Positions 39,919-49,196 of a DNA stretch of 57,356 nt are shown piece after piece (positions within the stretch are counted from its first letter, which is position 1; every line of letters starts with the position of its first letter). Below the pieces are notes generated by a model, which saw nothing but the letters and a program-made list of their open reading frames with translations, did not search any database and was not told where the DNA came from. The translations under genes were made by a program, and so were the position numbers. This DNA comes from Methylobacterium isbiliense (GTDB lineage Bacteria > Pseudomonadota > Alphaproteobacteria > Rhizobiales > Beijerinckiaceae). The stretch spans positions 1-57,356 of the forward strand of contig NZ_BPQQ01000044.1 in the NCBI RefSeq assembly GCF_022179325.1, given 5' to 3'.

Positions 39919-40473
39919 TCAGGTCTTCAGCACCGGCTCCTGCACGTCGCCGCCGCCGCGCCGGGCGAGGTAGTCCGGCTGGAACAGGCACATTCGCACC
40001 GCGTCCCGGTAGCGCCCGTTGACGAAGAACTCGTCGCGCAGGACGCCCTCGGTGGTGAAGCCGCAGCTCTCGTAGATCGCCACAGCCCGGCGGTTGTCCT
40101 TGTCCACGTGCAGGTAGAGCTTGTGGATGTTGAGGACGCTGAAGGCGTAGTCGATGGCGATGCGCGTCGCCTGCCTGGCGTAGCCGCGGCCCTGGAAGGC
40201 GGGATGGACCGCGATCTGGAACTCGCAGCGCCGGTGCAGGTGATTGATCTCGACGAGCTCCACCATCCCGGCCCGCTCGTCGCTCGCCGAGCCGATGATG
40301 AAGCGCCGCTCTGTCTGGTTGTGGATGTTGCGCTCGTAGAGCTGGGCCAGCTCGGCGAAGGACTCGTAGGCCTCCTCGAACCAGTAGCGCATGATGCTGT
40401 CGTTATTGTTGAGCTGGTGCACGAAGAGCAGGTCCTCGCGCTCCAGCGGGCGCAGCTTGACGGTCAAGCTCAT
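39919..40473 (-). CDS. speG: Spermidine N1-acetyltransferase
   Basis: 184 aa, the normal length. GNAT fold enzyme that acetylates spermidine or spermine from acetyl-CoA to prevent polyamine excess. Characteristic blocks: [58 protein letters not shown] (acetyl-CoA loop), [20 protein letters not shown] and [16 protein letters not shown]. SpeG is allosteric and usually dodecameric. The gene lies just downstream of the M20 dipeptidase on the same strand (49 bases). Confidence 0.9.
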   Translation of the reverse strand: MSLTVKLRPLEREDLLFVHQLNNNDSIMRYWFEEAYESFAELAQLYERNIHNQTERRFIIGSASDERAGMVELVEINHLHRRCEFQIAVHPAFQGRGYARQATRIAIDYAFSVLNIHKLYLHVDKDNRRAVAIYESCGFTTEGVLRDEFFVNGRYRDAVRMCLFQPDYLARRGGGDVQEPVLKT

Positions 40474-40522
40474 GGCGCAACTCCACCCGGCACGGCCAGT
40501 CTGATCCTCGGCCCCCTGGCTG

Positions 40523-41911
40523 TCACGTCCCCTCGGCCAGCGCCGCCAGGATCCGCGCCCAGCTGCGCGTGCCCTTGTGGAAGCTCTGCAGGTCGTACTT
40601 CTCGTTGGGCGAGTGCACCCGGTCGTCGTCGAGGCCGAAGCCGATCAGCAGCGTGTCGAGGCCGAGGCTGCGCTTGAAGTCGCCGACGATCGGGATGGAG
40701 CCCCCCGAGCCGATCGCCACCGGCGCGGTGCCCCATTCCGCGGCGAGCGCCCGGCCGGCCGCGCCGAGCGCCGGCATGTCGAACGGGAGGGCGATCGCCC
40801 GCGAGCCCTTGTGGGTCACGATCTCGACCGAGCAATCCGCCGGGATGCGCGCCTGCACGAAGGCGCGGAAGCTCCTGTCCAGGGCTTTGGGGTCCTGATC
40901 GTCGACGAGGCGGAACGAGATCTTGGCGCTCGCCCGCGAGGCGATGACGGTCTTGGTCCCCTCCCCCGTGTAGCCGCCGATGATGCCGTTGGCGTCGCAG
41001 GTCGGGCGGGACTGGATCTGCTCGATCAGCATGCGGTCCCGCTCGCCCGCGGGCACGGACAGGCCGATCGGGCCGAGGAAGGATTCGGGCGTCAGGTCGA
41101 GGGCGCGCCAGCGCTCCAGCACCTCGGGCGGGGGCTGGCGCACGCCGTCGTAGAAGCCGGGCAGCGTCACCCGCCCCTCCGCGTCGTGCAGGTCGGCGAT
41201 GATGCGCGAGAGCACCCGGATCGGGTTGGCGGCCGCGCCGCCGAACAGGCCCGAATGCAGGTCCCGGTCGGCGCAGGTCACGAACACCTCGAAATAGGCG
41301 AGGCCCCGCAGCGACGAGGTAATGGCCGGGGTGTCGCGGTCCCACATGCCGGTGTCGCAGACCAGCACGAGGTCGGCCTTCAACTCGGCGCGGTTCGCCT
41401 CCACCCATTCCGGCAGGTGCTTCGAGCCGTCCTCCTCGGCGCCCTCGATCAGCACCGTGACGCCGACCGGCAATTCGCCGTGGATCGCCTTCCAGGCCCG
41501 GCAGGCTTCGAGGAAGGTCATCACCTGCCCCTTGTCGTCGCAGGCGCCGCGCGCGCTGATCGCCCGGCGCCCGTCCGGCAGCGTGACGAGGCGCGGCTCG
41601 AAGGGCGGCGTCTCCCACAGCTCCAGCGGGTCGACCGGCTGCACGTCGTAGTGGCCGTAGAACAGCACGTGCGGCGCGTTCGCCTTCGGCGCGTGGCCCA
41701 GCACCACCGGATGGCCGCCGGTCTCGCGCAGCGACGCCTCGAAGCCCATCGCGGCGAGGTCCGCCCGCAGCCATTCCGCCGCCCGCCGGCACTCCGCGGC
41801 GTAGGCCGGATCGGTCGAGATCGAGGGGATGCGCAGGAAGGCGAAGAGCCGCTCCAGCGACGTGTCGAGGTCGCGGTCGATGTCGGCGAGAATCGGGTCG
41901 AGCGCGGGCAT
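40523..41911 (-). CDS. M20 family dipeptidase/metallopeptidase
   Basis: 462 aa from ATG 41911 ([16 protein letters not shown]). Di-zinc ligands and catalytic residues are seen in [10 protein letters not shown] (His, Asp), GACDDKGQ (Asp), [14 protein letters not shown] (Glu-Glu), [15 protein letters not shown], and a late His region. The lid domain (dimerisation) spans ~200-320 with [13 protein letters not shown]. Cytoplasmic. Members (CNDP/PepV-like) hydrolyse dipeptides; the exact specificity is unknown. It heads a short minus-strand pair with speG. Confidence 0.9.
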   Translation of the reverse strand: MPALDPILADIDRDLDTSLERLFAFLRIPSISTDPAYAAECRRAAEWLRADLAAMGFEASLRETGGHPVVLGHAPKANAPHVLFYGHYDVQPVDPLELWETPPFEPRLVTLPDGRRAISARGACDDKGQVMTFLEACRAWKAIHGELPVGVTVLIEGAEEDGSKHLPEWVEANRAELKADLVLVCDTGMWDRDTPAITSSLRGLAYFEVFVTCADRDLHSGLFGGAAANPIRVLSRIIADLHDAEGRVTLPGFYDGVRQPPPEVLERWRALDLTPESFLGPIGLSVPAGERDRMLIEQIQSRPTCDANGIIGGYTGEGTKTVIASRASAKISFRLVDDQDPKALDRSFRAFVQARIPADCSVEIVTHKGSRAIALPFDMPALGAAGRALAAEWGTAPVAIGSGGSIPIVGDFKRSLGLDTLLIGFGLDDDRVHSPNEKYDLQSFHKGTRSWARILAALAEGT

Positions 41912-42153
41912 GCGGCACCTCCGGCGGGATTGGGCGCAGGGGTAGCCCAGAGCGCCGCGGGCTTGAAGCCCCGTCGATGCAGGGCCTGTCCGGCGCGAAC
42001 GATACTCCACCGGGGAACCTCGGCAGCTTGGAATCGTTACGGACAGGCGCACCGTCGGCGGTGTCGCGCGCCGATCGCGCGCCGCCCTTCCGGATACCGC
42101 AGAGCTGCCGGGCCGCTGCCCGGCCCGACACGACCCGCACCCTGGAAGGGCCC

Positions 42154-42672
42154 ATGCTCAGCGAGAGCGGCACGCGCGATGCCGGCGACCGGATCGCCAT
42201 CACCCTGACCATCAACGGCCAGCGGCGGCAGCTGCAGGTCGCCCCGTGGACCAGCCTTCTCGACCTCCTGCGGGAGGACCTCGACCTTACCGGCACCAAG
42301 AAGGGCTGCGACCACGGCCAGTGCGGGGCCTGCACGGTGATCGTGGACGGGCGCCGCGTGAACGCCTGTCTGGCGCTTGCAGTGATGAAGGACGGCGCCA
42401 GCGTCACCACCATCGAGGGGCTGTCGACCGGCGCGCTGCATCCGGTTCAGGCGGCCTTCGTGGAGCACGACGCCTTCCAGTGCGGCTACTGCACCCCGGG
42501 CCAGATCATGTCCGCGGTGGCGCTGATCGAGGAAGGCCGCGCGCGCACCCGCGAGGAGATCCGCGAATACATGAGCGGCAATCTCTGCCGCTGCGGCGCC
42601 TACACCAACATCGTGGACGCGGTGGAATCGGTCCTGAACGGGTCATCCGCCCGCCGGGAGGCCGCGGAATGA
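42154..42672 (+). CDS. Aldehyde oxidoreductase 2Fe-2S subunit (PaoA-like)
   Basis: 172 aa from ATG 42154. The first [2Fe-2S] centre is in GCDHGQCGACTV plus NACLAL; the second in CGYCTPGQ and NLCRCGAYTN. Small subunit of a three-subunit xanthine dehydrogenase family enzyme closest in layout to PaoABC (YagTSR). E. coli PaoA carries a long Tat signal; this one starts almost directly with the ferredoxin domain (IAITLTINGQRRQL), so the enzyme should stay in the cytoplasm. Its stop overlaps the next start by 4 bases (ATGA). Confidence 0.92.
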   Translation: MLSESGTRDAGDRIAITLTINGQRRQLQVAPWTSLLDLLREDLDLTGTKKGCDHGQCGACTVIVDGRRVNACLALAVMKDGASVTTIEGLSTGALHPVQAAFVEHDAFQCGYCTPGQIMSAVALIEEGRARTREEIREYMSGNLCRCGAYTNIVDAVESVLNGSSARREAAE

Positions 42673-43682
42673 ACCGCTTCGCCTACACCCGTGCCGGGAG
42701 CGTCGCCGAGGCCGTGCAGGCGCTCGCGGGCGACCCGGCGGCCCGGATCATCGCCGGGGGCACCAACCTCGTCGACCTGATGAAGTACAACGTCGAGCGG
42801 CCGGACCGGCTGATCGACATCACCCGGCTGCCGCTCGCCGCCATCGAGGAGCACGAGGGCGGCCTGCGCATCGGCGCGCTCGTGCCCAACAGCACCGTGG
42901 CCTACGACGCGCGTGTCACGGCGCGCTATCCCCTGCTCGCCAGCGCCATCCTGGCCGGGGCCTCGCCGCAATTGCGCAACGCCGCCTCGACCGGCGGCAA
43001 CCTGCTCCAGCGCACCCGCTGCTACTACTTCTACGACGAGGGCACGCCCTGCAACAAACGGGTGCCGGGCTCCGGCTGCCCGGCGATCGCCGGGGTCAAC
43101 CGCATCCACGCGATCCTCGGCACCTCGGATCACTGCATCGCCACGCACCCGTCCGACATGTGCGTGGCGCTCGCCGCCCTCGACGCGACGGTGCGGGTCG
43201 AGGGGCCGAACGGTCCGCGCGCGATCCCCTTCGCGGAGTTCCACCGCCTGCCGGGTGACGAGCCGCAGCGCGACACCACTTTGGCGCACGGCGAGATCGT
43301 GCTCTCGGTCGACCTGCCGGACCGGGACTTTTCGCGCCACTACACCTACCTGAAGCTGCGCGACCGCCTGTCCTACGCCTTCGCCCTCGTCTCGGTGGCG
43401 GCGGCGCTGGAGATGGACGGGGAGACGATCCGCACCGCGCGCCTCGCGCTCGGCGGCGTCGCGCACAAGCCCTGGCGCAACGCGCAGGCCGAGCGGAGCC
43501 TCGAAGGCCGCACGGCCGGCCCCGAGACGTTCCGGGCCGCCGCCGACCTGATCCTGGCCGAGGCCAAGCCCTACGCCCACAACGGCTTCAAGATCGAGCT
43601 GGCGCGGCGCGCCATCGTGCGCGGCCTCGCGCAGGCCGCCGCGGGCACGCCGCAATCCCAGACCGACAAGCGTATCCGCTGA
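42669..43682 (+). CDS. Aldehyde oxidoreductase FAD subunit (PaoB-like)
   Basis: 337 aa. FAD-binding loops: AGGTNLVDLMKYN (~30-42) and GNLLQRTRCYYFYDEG. The segment after the second loop carries extra Cys (TRCYYF, GTPCNKR, GSGCPAI, SDHCIA), the pattern of the additional [4Fe-4S] cluster in PaoB and 4-hydroxybenzoyl-CoA reductase, absent from ordinary xanthine dehydrogenases. It passes electrons from the iron-sulfur chain to an acceptor. Translationally coupled to the 2Fe-2S subunit; the molybdenum subunit follows after 116 bases. Confidence 0.92.
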   Translation: MNRFAYTRAGSVAEAVQALAGDPAARIIAGGTNLVDLMKYNVERPDRLIDITRLPLAAIEEHEGGLRIGALVPNSTVAYDARVTARYPLLASAILAGASPQLRNAASTGGNLLQRTRCYYFYDEGTPCNKRVPGSGCPAIAGVNRIHAILGTSDHCIATHPSDMCVALAALDATVRVEGPNGPRAIPFAEFHRLPGDEPQRDTTLAHGEIVLSVDLPDRDFSRHYTYLKLRDRLSYAFALVSVAAALEMDGETIRTARLALGGVAHKPWRNAQAERSLEGRTAGPETFRAAADLILAEAKPYAHNGFKIELARRAIVRGLAQAAAGTPQSQTDKRIR

Positions 43683-43798
43683 GCGGACGAAGCGGCGGCC
43701 CGCCCGCGCTTCGTCTGCTCGGACCGCCGGTGTGTCGCAGGTTTTCGTTGGGAAACCCGTGACCGCTTCTCCGAAACCTGCTTCGGGACTCCCGCCGC

Positions 43799-46036
43799 AT
43801 GGCCACCACCAATCTCCACGTCGGCACCGCGCAGAGCCGCCTCGACGGTCCCGCCAAGGTCACCGGCACGGCGAAATACGCGGCCGAGTTCAAGGCGGCC
43901 GATCTCGCCTACGGCGTCGTCGTGTCGAGCGCGATCACCCGCGGCCGCATCAGCGCCATCGACGCGGCGGCGGCGCTCGCGGTGCCGGGCGTGATCCAGG
44001 TCTTCACTCACGAGAACCGGCCCCGCACCGCGTGGCTCGACTACAATTACCGCGATCAGGTGGCACCGCCCGGCTCGCCCTTCCGGGCGCTCCACGGTCC
44101 CGAGATCAGCTTCGGCGGCCAGCCGGTGGCGCTCGTGGTGGCGGAGAGCTTCGACCTCGCGCGCCACGGCGCCTCGCTGATCCGGGTGACCTACGAGGAG
44201 GAGGTGCCCAACACCGACCTCGCGAAGAACCGCGAGGCGGCCTACGTGCCGCCCAAGAAGCGCTCCGGCATCAAGCCGCCGCCGGACCCGCGCGGCGACG
44301 CCGAGGGCGCGCTCGCGGCCGCGCCGATCACGCTGCGCCACGAGTACAAGCAGGCGGTGGAGCACCACAACCCGATGGAGCCCCACGCCACCACGGTGGT
44401 GTGGGAGGGCGAGGGCAAGCTCACCATCCACGACAAGATCCAGGGCGTGAACAACACCCAGGGCTACGTCTGCAGCGTGTTCAACCTCAAGCCGGACGAC
44501 GTGCGGGTGATCTCGCCCTATGTGGGCGGCGCCTTCGGCTCGGGCCTGCGCCCGCAATACCAGCTGTTTCTGGCGGTCTCGGCCGCGCTCGACCTCAAGC
44601 GCTCGGTGCGCGTGGTGCTCAGCCGCGACCAGATGTTCACCCTCGGCTACCGGCCCGAGACGATCCAGACGGTGGCGCTCGGCGCCGACGAGGACGGCCG
44701 GCTCCAGGCACTGCTGCACGAGGCGGTCGCCGGCACCTCGACCTTCGAGGATTACCAGGAATCGGTCGTCAACTGGTCCGGCCTGCTCTACCACTGCCCG
44801 AACGTCACGCTCGGCTACAAGCTCGCCAAGCTCGACACCTACACCCCCGCCGACATGCGCGCGCCGGGCGCGGTGACGGGCGTCTTCGCCCTCGAAGTGG
44901 CGATGGACGAACTCGCCTGCGCGACGGGGATTGACCCGCTCGAACTGCGCCTTCGCAACTACGCCGAGCGCGACGAGGGCGAGAACAAGGACTTCACCTC
45001 CAAGGCGCTGCGCGCCTGCTACGCGGAGGGCGCGGCGCGATTCGGCTGGGCGCGGCGCACGGCGGAGCCCCGCTCCATGCGCGAGGGCCGCGAGCTGATC
45101 GGCTGGGGCATGGCCACCGGCGTCTGGGAAGCCTTCATGATGAAGTCGAGCGCCCGCGCCCGGCTCTCGATCGACGGCAGCCTGGAGGTCGCCTGCTCGA
45201 CGGCCGATCTCGGCACCGGCACCTACACGATCCTGGCCCAGATCGGCGCCGACGCGCTCGGCGTGCCGATCGGCCGCGTGCGCACGCAGCTCGGCGACAC
45301 CGCCTTGCCGGAAGCGCCGCTTGCGGGCGGGTCGTGGACCGCGGCCTCCTCGGGCGCCGCGGTGGAACTGGCCTGCCGCGCGGTGTCCGAGCAGCTGCTC
45401 GCCTTCGCGCGGCGCATCGACGAGTCTCCGCTCGCCAATGCCGATCTCGCCCACGTGACCTTCGTGGACGGCGAGATCCGGCTGGCGAGCGATCCCTCCG
45501 TCAGGGTCGCGGTGGCCGACGCCATGCACGCGGGCGGCGTGGAGACCGTCGAGGCCACCGAGACCGCCAAGCCGAGCCTCCTCACCAGCCTGCGCTACGC
45601 GGCCTATACCCATTCGGCGGTGTTCGCGGAGGTTCGCATCGACGAGGAACTCGGCGTGGTGCGCGTCACCCGCGTGGTCAGCGCCGTCGCGGCCGGCAAG
45701 ATCCTCAACCTCAAGACCGCGCGCAGCCAGATCCTGGGCGGCGTCGTCATGGGGATCGGGGCGGCGCTCGAAGAGGAATCGATGCTCGACCACAATGTCG
45801 GGCGCTTCATGAACCACAATTTCGGCGAGTACCACGTGCCGGTGAACGCCGACATCCACGACATCGAGGTGATCTTCGTCGACGAGCACGACGACAAGGT
45901 GAGCCCGATCGGCGTGAAGGGCCTGGGCGAGATCGGCATCGTCGGCACGGCGGCCGCGATCGCGAATGCGGTCCATCACGCCACCGGCAAGCGGATCCGC
46001 GAGATCCCCATCACCCTCGACAAGATCATCGCCTGA
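43799..46036 (+). CDS. Aldehyde oxidoreductase molybdenum subunit (PaoC-like)
   Basis: 745 aa, catalytic subunit that binds molybdopterin cytosine dinucleotide and oxidises aldehydes to acids. Blocks: DGPAKVTGTAKYAAEF near the start, GGAFGSGLRPQYQLFLA in the middle, and the catalytic Glu at ~711 in VKGLGEIGIVG. No signal peptide. Maturation needs an XdhC/PaoD-type chaperone, which is not encoded next to it. The substrate cannot be read; PaoABC prefers aromatic aldehydes. Confidence 0.93.
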   Translation: MATTNLHVGTAQSRLDGPAKVTGTAKYAAEFKAADLAYGVVVSSAITRGRISAIDAAAALAVPGVIQVFTHENRPRTAWLDYNYRDQVAPPGSPFRALHGPEISFGGQPVALVVAESFDLARHGASLIRVTYEEEVPNTDLAKNREAAYVPPKKRSGIKPPPDPRGDAEGALAAAPITLRHEYKQAVEHHNPMEPHATTVVWEGEGKLTIHDKIQGVNNTQGYVCSVFNLKPDDVRVISPYVGGAFGSGLRPQYQLFLAVSAALDLKRSVRVVLSRDQMFTLGYRPETIQTVALGADEDGRLQALLHEAVAGTSTFEDYQESVVNWSGLLYHCPNVTLGYKLAKLDTYTPADMRAPGAVTGVFALEVAMDELACATGIDPLELRLRNYAERDEGENKDFTSKALRACYAEGAARFGWARRTAEPRSMREGRELIGWGMATGVWEAFMMKSSARARLSIDGSLEVACSTADLGTGTYTILAQIGADALGVPIGRVRTQLGDTALPEAPLAGGSWTAASSGAAVELACRAVSEQLLAFARRIDESPLANADLAHVTFVDGEIRLASDPSVRVAVADAMHAGGVETVEATETAKPSLLTSLRYAAYTHSAVFAEVRIDEELGVVRVTRVVSAVAAGKILNLKTARSQILGGVVMGIGAALEEESMLDHNVGRFMNHNFGEYHVPVNADIHDIEVIFVDEHDDKVSPIGVKGLGEIGIVGTAAAIANAVHHATGKRIREIPITLDKIIA

Positions 46037-46137
46037 GGCTGCCGACGGCGCCTTTGCCGCAGCCGCGCCGCAGGCGGGCCGGCGAACGCCCGTGCGGCCG
46101 TCGCGTTGGCTCCGGATCACGAACCCGGAGACCCGAC

Positions 46138-46479
46138 GTGAGCCAGCCCGACCACGAGACCGTCTGGAAGGAATTCGGCGAAGCCGTGAACATGGCCCCG
46201 GCCGAACTCGAACGCTGGCTCGCCACCGAGGAGAGCCGATCGGTCGGCTGGAGCCAGGACGGCGAGGGCGAATCGGTCGGTCACCGCGAGGGGCGCCGCA
46301 TCGTCGAGATCAAGCATCGCCGCAAGGCCGACCTCACCGAAGACGACTACGCCCACATGCGCAAGGTCGTCGGCTACGTGCGCCGCCACCTCGCCCAGGG
46401 CGGGCCCGAGACCGACAAGGCCGGGTCGCGCTGGCGCTACTCCCTGATGAACTGGGGCCACGACCCGTTGAAGGACTGA
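46138..46479 (+). CDS. DUF3140 family protein
   Basis: 113 aa. GTG start at 46138 after GGAG. The pattern VWKEFGEAVNMAPAELERWL, SVGWSQ, ESVGHREGRRIVEI and a helix MRKVVGYVRRHLAQ, ending W.YSLMNWGHDPLK, is that of DUF3140, small proteins often annotated as putative DNA-binding and frequently found near stress genes. There is no other evidence for function. It is 101 bases downstream of the oxidoreductase and may have its own promoter. Confidence 0.85.
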   Translation: MSQPDHETVWKEFGEAVNMAPAELERWLATEESRSVGWSQDGEGESVGHREGRRIVEIKHRRKADLTEDDYAHMRKVVGYVRRHLAQGGPETDKAGSRWRYSLMNWGHDPLKD

Positions 46480-46698
46480 GGCGCGCCGCAGCACGACGGC
46501 GCGGCCGTCGGCCAGCCTCACCGTCCGGCGCGGAAGTCCGGACCGCATGTCCCGGTCCCTCGTCCTAACCGCACATAACCTCCGCCCCCGAGGGCCGGTC
46601 GGCGGGACACCGCGACTGGTCGGAAACTTGCCTCGTTCGGTGGCGATGCCGGGCTCCGGCAACGGACGTCCGATCGGGGCGGGGGCGAGACGGGGGCG

Positions 46699-48123
46699 AT
46701 GCGGCTGCAGGGGTGGTGGCGCGCGCGGGGCGTGGCGCCGGTGGGTCTCGTCCTCGGCGCCGCGGGCGTCCTCGCCTTCCGGCCCGTCGATCCCGAGGGG
46801 GCGGTGCAGGTGGGGCTGGCGGCGGCCGCCGCCGTCGCCGCACTGCTGGCCGCCGGTGCGGCGATGCTCGCCCTCGCGCGCAGGCCCGGCGGGCGGGGGA
46901 TCGTCACACTCGCGCGTCTCGGGGCGGCCGTCGCCGGGCTCGCCCTCGCGCTTCTGCTCTATCCGGGCCTGTCGCGCGGGCTCGCCGGCCTGCTCGACCG
47001 GCCCGAGGCGGTCGCCCGGACGGTGATCGCGCTCGGGCCCCACGGCCGCGACGTCCGTCTGTCCGGCCCGCTCGCGCGCGGGAGCGCCGATCGCCTCGCC
47101 GCGCTCCTCGCCGCGCATCCGGGCGTGACCCGCCTCCACCTCACGAGCGAGGGCGGGCTCGTCGACGAGGGCGAGGCGCTCGGCGCCCTCGTGGCGGCGC
47201 ACGGCCTCACCACCTACGTGCCGGATTACTGCGTCTCCGCCTGCACCCTCGTCTTCCTGCACGGTCGCGATCGGATCGCGGGGACGCAGGCCCGCCTCGG
47301 CTTCCATGCGCCCTACGAGACGGGTGTGTTCGGCGAGGTCTTCGAGATGGACAGCGCCGCGGAGCGCCGCATCTATCTCGCCACCGGCGTGGCGCCCGAC
47401 TTCGTGGACGAGGCCCTGCGGGTGCGGGCGACCGAGATCTGGATTCCCCCGCTCGGGCGCCTGCGCGCGGCCGGAGCGGTGACGGCGGTGGTCGGCACCG
47501 AGGCCCTGCCGGACTCGACCCTCGACGACGATCCGACGCTGGCCGGCGCGCGCGCCGCGGTGCTGCGGGCCGTGCCGCCGATGCGGCCCGTCGCCGACGT
47601 CGCGCCCTCGCTGCTCGACGCGGTGGCCGCCGCGTATCTCGCCGCCTACCGGCAGGGCCGCAGCGAGGCGCACGGCCTCGACCTGATCCGGCGGGAGAGC
47701 GCCCGGGGAATCGCGCCCGTGCTGGCCGGAGCGCCGGACGCGGTGGTGATCGATCTCGGCCGGCTCGTCCTCGCGGCGCTGACGGCGCTGCCGCCCGACG
47801 ACGAGGCGTGCGCGGCCCTGGTCCGCGAGGTCGACTTGGCGGGAGCGGAGGAGGTCCTGTCGCGTCGCGGGCTCTCCGGGGACGGGACCGCCCGCACTCT
47901 CGTCGAGCGTGCACTGGCCGGGCGCAGCAATGCGGCGTTGGCGCCGCCGCACCCGCGCCGCCGCGGGATCGCCTCGCCCACGCGCCACCTCGGATGCGGC
48001 AGATTGCGCGACGCGCTCGCCGCCGCGCTCGACCGGCCGGGGGCGGCGGCGCTGCGGGCGCTGCTCTTCCCCGGCATCCGCCCGCCCCGCGCCCTCGAAG
48101 CCACCGCCCTGCCGCCGGAGTGA
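46699..48123 (+). CDS. Membrane protein with ClpP-like (COG3904-type) domain
   Basis: 474 aa. Three hydrophobic segments in the first 100 residues (VAPVGLVLGAAGVLAF; VGLAAAAAVAALLAAGAAM; LGAAVAGLALALLLYPG) are followed by a ClpP/crotonase-fold domain (~115-250). It shows TSEGGLVDEGEALGALV, TTYVPDYCVSACTLVFLHG with a candidate nucleophile Ser in CVSAC, and ARLGFHAPYE with a candidate His. Such proteins are putative membrane-bound serine hydrolases facing the periplasm. The C-terminal ~220 residues are Ala/Arg-rich helical and not recognised. Convergent with the GSCFA gene. Confidence 0.8.
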   Translation: MRLQGWWRARGVAPVGLVLGAAGVLAFRPVDPEGAVQVGLAAAAAVAALLAAGAAMLALARRPGGRGIVTLARLGAAVAGLALALLLYPGLSRGLAGLLDRPEAVARTVIALGPHGRDVRLSGPLARGSADRLAALLAAHPGVTRLHLTSEGGLVDEGEALGALVAAHGLTTYVPDYCVSACTLVFLHGRDRIAGTQARLGFHAPYETGVFGEVFEMDSAAERRIYLATGVAPDFVDEALRVRATEIWIPPLGRLRAAGAVTAVVGTEALPDSTLDDDPTLAGARAAVLRAVPPMRPVADVAPSLLDAVAAAYLAAYRQGRSEAHGLDLIRRESARGIAPVLAGAPDAVVIDLGRLVLAALTALPPDDEACAALVREVDLAGAEEVLSRRGLSGDGTARTLVERALAGRSNAALAPPHPRRRGIASPTRHLGCGRLRDALAAALDRPGAAALRALLFPGIRPPRALEATALPPE

Positions 48124-48140
48124 GGCCGAGGCACCCGCCG

Positions 48141-49196
48141 TCACGCCACGCTGCGCTCGATCTCCTCCTCGTCGCAGATCACGCCCGCCGCGCCGACGAA
48201 CTCGGAGGCGATCGGCGGGGCGGCGGCCCGCGGGGCCTCGTCCGGCGTGAAGGTGTCGAGGAAGCAGCGCATGACGTGGCGCACGCCCGCGTCGTTGATT
48301 GAGCGCAGGTCGTCCGCGTAGTAGCGGCCCGCATTGATGTTGCTCGCGACGATGTCGTAGGCCGGGAAGTAGACCGCCCGCGGGTCGCCCGCCGCGGCCT
48401 CGCCCGCCGCGACCCGCAGCACCGACTTGGTGTAGAGGTTCGATTCCAGCACGTGGCGGTTCTCGTAGGTCGCGATCATCGGCACCGGCGAGACGGTCAG
48501 GATCACCCGGGCCGCCGCGTTCACGCTCCAGAGCCGGTCGAGGAAGCCGCGCAGGTCGGCCGTGACCTCCGCCGCGCCCGCATTCACGAAGGCGTACTCG
48601 GCCGGGTCGAACACGCCGCCCGCGACCCCGGGCGCGAGCGGCAGCGCCGCCCCGTCCGCCCGGTGGCGCCAGCCCTCCGTGAGGCCGAGCGTCATCACGA
48701 ACACGTCCAGCGTCTCGAACAGGTCGCGCACCCGCGCGAGATGCGCCTCGCGCGCCGCCTCGACCTCGTCGGGATGCGCGAAGCCCTGCGGCTCCACGGT
48801 CGGCCGGAAGGGATCGACGAGGCGCCCGTCCTCGCGCGGCCAGACCCGCAAGGCGGGCCGGAAGGCGCCGTAGGCCCGGTCGAACAGCTGCACGAACTGG
48901 CGCGTGTAGTAGAGGTTGCCGTAGCGGGCCGAGAAGGTGCCGAACTGGCGCTGCGCCGCCTCCTCGGGCGGAGTCCCGGCTGGCGCGGCCTCGGTGATGT
49001 AGTAATGGTAGCCGGCATCGCGCAGCGCCTGGGCCACGCGCTGAGCAAAGCAGCTGCCGCCGGTCGCCACCCGGTCGGTCGGCAGGATCGGGAACGGCGC
49101 GGCCGGCCGCGGGTCCACCGCGAAGGGCGCGACGCCGGCCACCGCCCGGCGCCAGAACCGTGCGTCAGGCAGGTCCGTGTAGGGGTTGCGCGCCAT
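48141..49196 (-). CDS. GSCFA-domain protein
   Basis: 351 aa from ATG 49196 with GGGAGG before it. The GSCFA motif itself is seen in VATGGSCFAQRV (~43-54). Other blocks are YGNLYYTRQFVQLFDRA, FVMTLGLTEGW and VILTVSPVPM, with a late SxINxxxxRYYADDLRS stretch. GSCFA proteins are SGNH/GDSL-type hydrolases or transferases thought to act on polysaccharide acyl groups. It is divergent from a WcbI-type gene, and the two predicted starts overlap, so they may be co-regulated. Confidence 0.88.
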   Translation of the reverse strand: MARNPYTDLPDARFWRRAVAGVAPFAVDPRPAAPFPILPTDRVATGGSCFAQRVAQALRDAGYHYYITEAAPAGTPPEEAAQRQFGTFSARYGNLYYTRQFVQLFDRAYGAFRPALRVWPREDGRLVDPFRPTVEPQGFAHPDEVEAAREAHLARVRDLFETLDVFVMTLGLTEGWRHRADGAALPLAPGVAGGVFDPAEYAFVNAGAAEVTADLRGFLDRLWSVNAAARVILTVSPVPMIATYENRHVLESNLYTKSVLRVAAGEAAAGDPRAVYFPAYDIVASNINAGRYYADDLRSINDAGVRHVMRCFLDTFTPDEAPRAAAPPIASEFVGAAGVICDEEEIERSVA

